Source of the DNA: Gammaproteobacteria bacterium
GTDB taxonomy: Bacteria > Pseudomonadota > Gammaproteobacteria > UBA9214
Direction: 5' to 3'
Assembly (NCBI GenBank): GCA_020027635.1
Contig: JAHKKL010000049.1
Span: 1 to 9,153 of the forward strand
Length of the DNA: 9,153 nucleotides
The position numbers and the translations under genes were made by a program. Below, one piece after another: positions 5,424 to 9,153 of this stretch. The first letter of the stretch is position 1. Each line of letters begins with the position of its first letter. The notes beneath the pieces are model-generated. The model saw only the letters and a list, made by a program, of their open reading frames with translations, had not been told where the DNA came from and made no database searches.

Positions 5424-6710
5424 TTGGACGACATCCACCTCGGCGTACTATTCTTTGCGCTGTTTATCCTGATCCTGCTGTCGGCCTTTTTCTCCGGCTC
5501 CGAAACCGGGCTGATGGCCCTGAACCGTTACCGGCTGCGCCACCTCGCGGAGCAGGGTCACCCCGGCGCGCAGCGCGCGGCGCGGCTGCTCGAACGCCCC
5601 GACCGCCTGATCGGCGTGATTCTGCTCGGCAGGAATTTCACCGACATCGTCGCCTCCACGCTCACCACCCTCATCGCGCTCAAGCTCTGGGGCGAATCCG
5701 GGATCGCCATTGCCGCCGGAGTGCTGACGCTGGTGATCCTGATCTTCGCGGATGTCATGCCGAAAACCCTGGCCGCGCTGCACCCGGAGCGCATCGCCCT
5801 GCCGTCGGCCTGGATCTATATCCCGCTGCTTAAACTGCTCTACCCCTTGGTGTGGATGGTGAATATCATCGTCAACACCGTTCTGAAGGGGCTCGGTGTG
5901 TCGACCGAGGCGCAGGCGTCCAACGCCCTGACCACCGAGGAACTGCGTACCGTCGTCAAGGAAGCCGGCGCCATGATTCCGCAGCGTCACCAGGAGATGC
6001 TGCTCAATCTCATGGATCTCGAGAAGATCACGGTCGAAGACATCATGGTACCACGCCAGGATGTCATCGGGATCGACGTGGACGCCGACTGGGAGGCCAT
6101 CATCACCCAGCTCTCGGGCAGCCAGTACACCCGCCTGCCGCTGTTCAGGGAGAACATCGACCACGTCATCGGCATCCTGCACATGCGCGACGTCCTGCCG
6201 GTGCTGTACCGGGGTGAACTCGACCGTGCCGCCCTGCAAGGCATCGCACGTGAACCCTATTTCATCCCGGAAAACACCTCGTTGAACCGGCAACTGCTCA
6301 ATTTCCAGCGCAACAAGCGCCGCATCGGCTTCGTCGTGGATGAATACGGCGACATGCAGGGGCTAATCACCCTCGAAGACATCCTCGAGGAAATCGTCGG
6401 GGAGTTCACCTCCGATCCGGCGGCGCAGTTCGACGAAATCCTGCCCCAGGAGGACGGCACCTGGCTGGTCGACGGCTCCATCAACATCCGCACCCTGAAT
6501 GCCGCGTTGCACATGACGCTGCCAACCGACGGTCCCAAGACCCTGAATGGACTGATCATCGAACATCTGGAAATGATCCCGGATGCCGGCATCACCGTGC
6601 TGCTCGACCGCCATCCGGTCGATATCCTGCTGATCAAGGAAAACATGGTCAAGACGGTACGCATCCATCCTGCACTCGCCGGTGCGCGTACCGACGCCGG
6701 TAATACCTGA
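5424..6710 (+). CDS. CNNM/CorC-family transporter-associated protein (YfjD-like)
   Basis: A 428-residue inner membrane protein of the CNNM (DUF21) - CBS pair - CorC_HlyC architecture, like E. coli YfjD; relatives are implicated in Mg2+/Co2+ export or resistance. The N-terminal membrane domain (about 5-155) has the signature FFSGSETGLMALNRYRLRHL (22-41), LLGRNFTD (67-74) and DVMPKT (110-115). The two CBS repeats run about 203-330, including EDIMVPRQDV, YTRLPLF and VVDEYGDMQGLITLEDILEE (304-323). The CorC_HlyC domain (about 343-415) contains DGSINI and the LNGLIIE segment. The start is TTG (5424-5426), chosen because AAGAGG (5408-5413) sits 10 bases upstream and the translation begins with the conserved N-terminal helix. 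It follows ypjD by 76 bases, an order also seen in other gammaproteobacteria. The transported ion cannot be told from sequence. Confidence 0.93.
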   Translation: MDDIHLGVLFFALFILILLSAFFSGSETGLMALNRYRLRHLAEQGHPGAQRAARLLERPDRLIGVILLGRNFTDIVASTLTTLIALKLWGESGIAIAAGVLTLVILIFADVMPKTLAALHPERIALPSAWIYIPLLKLLYPLVWMVNIIVNTVLKGLGVSTEAQASNALTTEELRTVVKEAGAMIPQRHQEMLLNLMDLEKITVEDIMVPRQDVIGIDVDADWEAIITQLSGSQYTRLPLFRENIDHVIGILHMRDVLPVLYRGELDRAALQGIAREPYFIPENTSLNRQLLNFQRNKRRIGFVVDEYGDMQGLITLEDILEEIVGEFTSDPAAQFDEILPQEDGTWLVDGSINIRTLNAALHMTLPTDGPKTLNGLIIEHLEMIPDAGITVLLDRHPVDILLIKENMVKTVRIHPALAGARTDAGNT

Positions 6711-6755
6711 TCGATGCCGTCCGACTGCCGCACCCTTACGGAACGGGAGTTGCCC

Positions 6756-6821
6756 ATGAGCCGGTCGGCCCGGCTTTACATGACCGTCCGAGTCTGGGAA
6801 TATCGGCACGGAAGCGAATGA
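6756..6821 (+). CDS. Possible 21-residue leader peptide
   Basis: The frame ATG (6756) to TGA (6819-6821) encodes 21 residues, beginning MSRSARLYMTVRV. A good ribosome binding site (GGGAG, 6745-6749) lies 6 bases before the ATG. The stop falls just upstream of the FHA/PilZ gene's own ribosome binding site (6826-6832), so it could couple or regulate translation of that gene. A short stem (AGCCGG 6759-6764 with CCGGCT 6770-6775, then TTT) lies within it. It has no recognisable family and may be chance. Confidence 0.2.
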   Translation: MSRSARLYMTVRVWEYRHGSE

Positions 6822-6837
6822 CACCAAGGTGGCCGCA

Positions 6838-7818
6838 ATGGCGAAACTGACACTGAGTCTCGGCAGCAATCCACTGAAATCCCTGTTCCTGACCGGCAGG
6901 GATATCCTGATCGGGTCCGATCCTTCCTGCGACATCCCGATCGACGACGTGTCCCTGCGACCGGTACATGTCAGAATCGCCTGCGACGGGAGGGATTATC
7001 ATCTCACGGCTGCCGCCGACACCGACGAGTTGCAGATCAATCACGGCCGCTCGCACGAACACCTGCTCCAGGATGGGGATGTCATCTTCCTCGGCACCTA
7101 CACACTGGTTTTCTCCGACGAAAACGCCCCTGCCCATGTGCACCTGAACACCGTGCCGCCACCACCGCGGGGGGCGCTCAGGATACTCGGCGGCAAGCAC
7201 CGGGGCAGGCTCATCCATCTCGACAACCCGGTCACGCGCTTCGGCAGTGCCGGTTCCCTCGCGGCCATGATCAGCCGCCGTGAAGACGGATACTACCTGT
7301 CACATCTGGAAGGCGAAATCTTCCCCCAGGTCAACCGGGTAACCATCGGTGAGGACGCCTTTCCGCTGAATGTGGGCGACAGAATCGCCATGGGGGGGCT
7401 CGAATTCGAATACAACATTGAAACGCGGCCGGATGCCGGGGAAACGGGCACGCACCAAGACGACAGAACCACGAGACAGCGCCATTTCACCCGCATCTCA
7501 TTGCATGCTCCTGCCCTGCTGTCAACGCCGGGAGAGGAGTGGGCAACGCGCTTGATCGATCTGTCACTGACCGGCGCCCTGGTTGAACTGCCGGACGGCT
7601 GGACGGGCCGCACGGGTATGCACTACACACTGCGCGTGCAACTGGCCAACATGTCCTATTTCAGCACCGAAGTCGTCATCCGGCAGGTCGACAGGGACCG
7701 GCTGGGCATGGCCTTCGCCGATCTGGATGAGCATGGCAGGGACGTGATCCGCTGGCTGATGGAAATCAACCTGGGCGACACCTCCCTGCTGAAACATGAA
7801 CTTTCAGATCTCTCCTGA
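6838..7818 (+). CDS. FHA-domain and PilZ-domain signalling protein
   Basis: A 326-residue cytoplasmic protein without signal peptide or membrane segment. Residues about 1-95 form an FHA domain (ILIGSDPSCDIPIDDVSLRPVHVRI, 23-47; LLQDGDVIFLGTYTLVF, 76-92). Residues about 112-193 look like a second, divergent FHA unit (VTRFGSAG 132-139, ISRREDGYYLSHLEG 145-159, FPLNVGDRIAMGGLEFEY 175-192). Residues about 212-315 are a PilZ domain with the c-di-GMP-binding signatures RHFTR (215-219, RxxxR) and DLSLTG (241-246, DxSxxG). The ATG at 6838 is preferred over an in-frame GTG at 6829 because AAGGTGG (6826-6832) ends 5 bases before it and overlaps the GTG. In the first FHA domain the usual Gly-Arg is Gly-Ser and the Ser of the SxxH motif appears to be Arg41, so phosphothreonine binding may be lost. 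The gene overlaps radA tail to tail. Confidence 0.85.
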   Translation: MAKLTLSLGSNPLKSLFLTGRDILIGSDPSCDIPIDDVSLRPVHVRIACDGRDYHLTAAADTDELQINHGRSHEHLLQDGDVIFLGTYTLVFSDENAPAHVHLNTVPPPPRGALRILGGKHRGRLIHLDNPVTRFGSAGSLAAMISRREDGYYLSHLEGEIFPQVNRVTIGEDAFPLNVGDRIAMGGLEFEYNIETRPDAGETGTHQDDRTTRQRHFTRISLHAPALLSTPGEEWATRLIDLSLTGALVELPDGWTGRTGMHYTLRVQLANMSYFSTEVVIRQVDRDRLGMAFADLDEHGRDVIRWLMEINLGDTSLLKHELSDLS

Positions 7819-9153
7819 AAACACATCCAGTACCTGCGCGAGACGCTCGACAGCCGTCACCTCCAGACCCTGAATCGGTTGCTTCGGCTTGTTGGCGGCG
7901 GGAATGATGGCCCGGTGAAAGCCGTGTTTGGCCGCCTCCTGCAGGCGCTCCTGGCCGTTCGGCACGGGCCTGAGCTCGCCGGAAAGACCGATCTCCCCGA
8001 ACACGATCAGGTCTGCGGGCAGCGGCTGGTTGCGGAAACTGGAAACCACCGCCAGCAGCACGGCCATGTCGGCCGCGGTTTCACAGACGCGTACCCCGCC
8101 GACCACATTGACGAAAACATCCTGGTCCCCGGTGAGCAGTCCGCCGTGGCGATGCAGTACCGCAAGCAGCATGGAAAGCCGGTTCTGCTCCATGCCCAGG
8201 GTCACCCGCCGCGGGGTGCCGAGCTGGCTCTGGTCCACCAGCGCCTGGACTTCAACCAGCAACGGCCGAGTGCCCTCCCAGGTCACCATCACCACGCTGC
8301 CGGGCACCGCTACCGGGTGGCGTGACAGGAAGATGGCGGACGGGTTGCGCACCTCCCGCAGGCCCCGCTCCGTCATGGCGAACACGCCAATTTCATTGAC
8401 GGCGCCGAAGCGGTTCTTGATGGCCCGCAGTATCCGGTAGCGGTCTCCCGGATCGCCCTCGAAATACAGCACGGTGTCCACCATGTGCTCGAGCACCCGC
8501 GGCCCCGCCAGCATGCCTTCCTTGGTCACGTGACCGACCAGGAACATGGCGGTGCCAGTCTGTTTGGCGAAGCGGACCAGCTGTGCGGCGCTTTCCCGGA
8601 CCTGCGCGACCGAGCCCGGCGCGGATTGCAGGGCCTCGGTGTAGAGTGTCTGGATGGAATCGAGCACCATGACCTGCGGCCTTTCCCGGCATGCCGTGTC
8701 GATGATCCGCTCCACCGATGTTTCCGAGACCAGCCGCACGTTGTCGCCGTCGATGCCGAGACGGGCGGCGCGCAGGGAGATCTGTTCCGGCGATTCCTCG
8801 CCCGTGACATAGAGCGAACTCATGCCGGCGGACAGGGTCGAGAGCACCTGCAGCAGCAGCGTGGACTTGCCGATTCCCGGGTCGCCGCCAATCAGCACCA
8901 CCGAACCCGTGACCAGCCCGCCGCCCAGCACGCGGTCGAGTTCCAGCAGGCCGACCGAGGACCGCGTGTGGGAATCCGGCTTGACGGACGAGAGGCGGGT
9001 CACCGTGACGCCGGCATCGCCGGCATAGCCGGCGAAGCGCCCGGGACGTTGCGGTGCCGCGGTGCTCACCTCGGCGAGCGTGTTCCAGGCGCCGCAGTCG
9101 CCGCATTGCCCGGCCCACTGGGGGAACTGCGCGCCGCAGGCGTTGCAGGAATA
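7804..9153 (-). CDS. radA: DNA repair protein RadA (Sms), 5' end outside window
   Basis: ATPase that promotes branch migration in homologous recombination and repair. In the window 449 residues are encoded; the full family length is about 455-460, so only a few N-terminal residues are missing. The first visible codon (9153) is in frame. A four-cysteine zinc finger (CNAC at 3-6, CGDC at 17-20, then GAWNTL) opens the visible protein. Walker A is GGDPGIGKST (89-98), Walker B VMVLDS (161-166), and the RadA-specific KNRFG is at 246-250. The C-terminal Lon-protease-like domain shows QNRLSMLLAVLHRH, DVFVNVVGGVRV, AADMAVLLAVVSS and FGEIGLSGELRPV. A GTG at 9069 is an internal codon, not the start, because the zinc finger lies upstream of it in the same frame. 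The 3' end overlaps the FHA/PilZ gene by 15 bases on the opposite strand, with no separate terminator visible. Confidence 0.97.
   Translation of the reverse strand, partial: YSCNACGAQFPQWAGQCGDCGAWNTLAEVSTAAPQRPGRFAGYAGDAGVTVTRLSSVKPDSHTRSSVGLLELDRVLGGGLVTGSVVLIGGDPGIGKSTLLLQVLSTLSAGMSSLYVTGEESPEQISLRAARLGIDGDNVRLVSETSVERIIDTACRERPQVMVLDSIQTLYTEALQSAPGSVAQVRESAAQLVRFAKQTGTAMFLVGHVTKEGMLAGPRVLEHMVDTVLYFEGDPGDRYRILRAIKNRFGAVNEIGVFAMTERGLREVRNPSAIFLSRHPVAVPGSVVMVTWEGTRPLLVEVQALVDQSQLGTPRRVTLGMEQNRLSMLLAVLHRHGGLLTGDQDVFVNVVGGVRVCETAADMAVLLAVVSSFRNQPLPADLIVFGEIGLSGELRPVPNGQERLQEAAKHGFHRAIIPAANKPKQPIQGLEVTAVERLAQVLDVFSGEI

Noticed and set aside
5448..6293. 281-codon minus-strand frame opposite the CNNM gene
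   Set aside because: It is antisense to conserved CNNM and CBS coding sequence, with no family resemblance.
6759..6778. Hairpin AGCCGG/CCGGCT followed by TTT as a terminator after the CNNM gene
   Set aside because: The stem is only 6 bp and just three T follow, so it is too weak to call a terminator.

Overview
The window looks like core chromosome of a GC-rich gammaproteobacterium. The proteins read like those of Chromatiales/Pseudomonas-type gammas, but the genus cannot be named from this sequence. Evidence is the rpsP-rimM-trmD-rplS block, the ffh/ypjD divergence, a YfjD-type CNNM protein and RadA, all with gammaproteobacterial-style sequences and lengths. No tRNA, rRNA, CRISPR array, transposase or phage gene was seen.

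Layout. Minus strand, reading right to left from 4371: ffh (signal recognition particle GTPase), then a 635-base gap, then rpsP-rimM-trmD-rplS (ribosomal protein bS16, 16S maturation factor, tRNA m1G37 methyltransferase, ribosomal protein bL19). A strong intrinsic terminator follows, and then the first 100 codons of htpG (Hsp90), which runs off the left edge. Plus strand, reading right from 4538: ypjD (CcsA-like membrane protein), a CorC/YfjD-type CNNM-CBS membrane protein, and a two-FHA plus PilZ signalling protein. The last of these meets radA (minus strand, 5' end off the right edge) tail to tail with a 15-base overlap.

The genes form a translation and protein-export block (ffh, rpsP operon, htpG), a membrane block (ypjD, yfjD-like) and a possible signalling gene (FHA/PilZ) beside the DNA-repair gene radA.

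The most interesting stretch is the AT-rich gap 2369-3003, between ffh and rpsP, which are commonly neighbours on one strand. On the opposite (+) strand it carries a near-consensus sigma-54 promoter (2750-2765). Two copies of a 22-base palindrome lie upstream (2528-2549 and 2645-2666), at positions typical of enhancer-binding-protein sites. A strong + strand intrinsic terminator (2953-2982) closes the unit about 205 bases after the predicted start. No convincing protein is encoded between promoter and terminator, so the simplest reading is an unannotated sigma-54-dependent small RNA.
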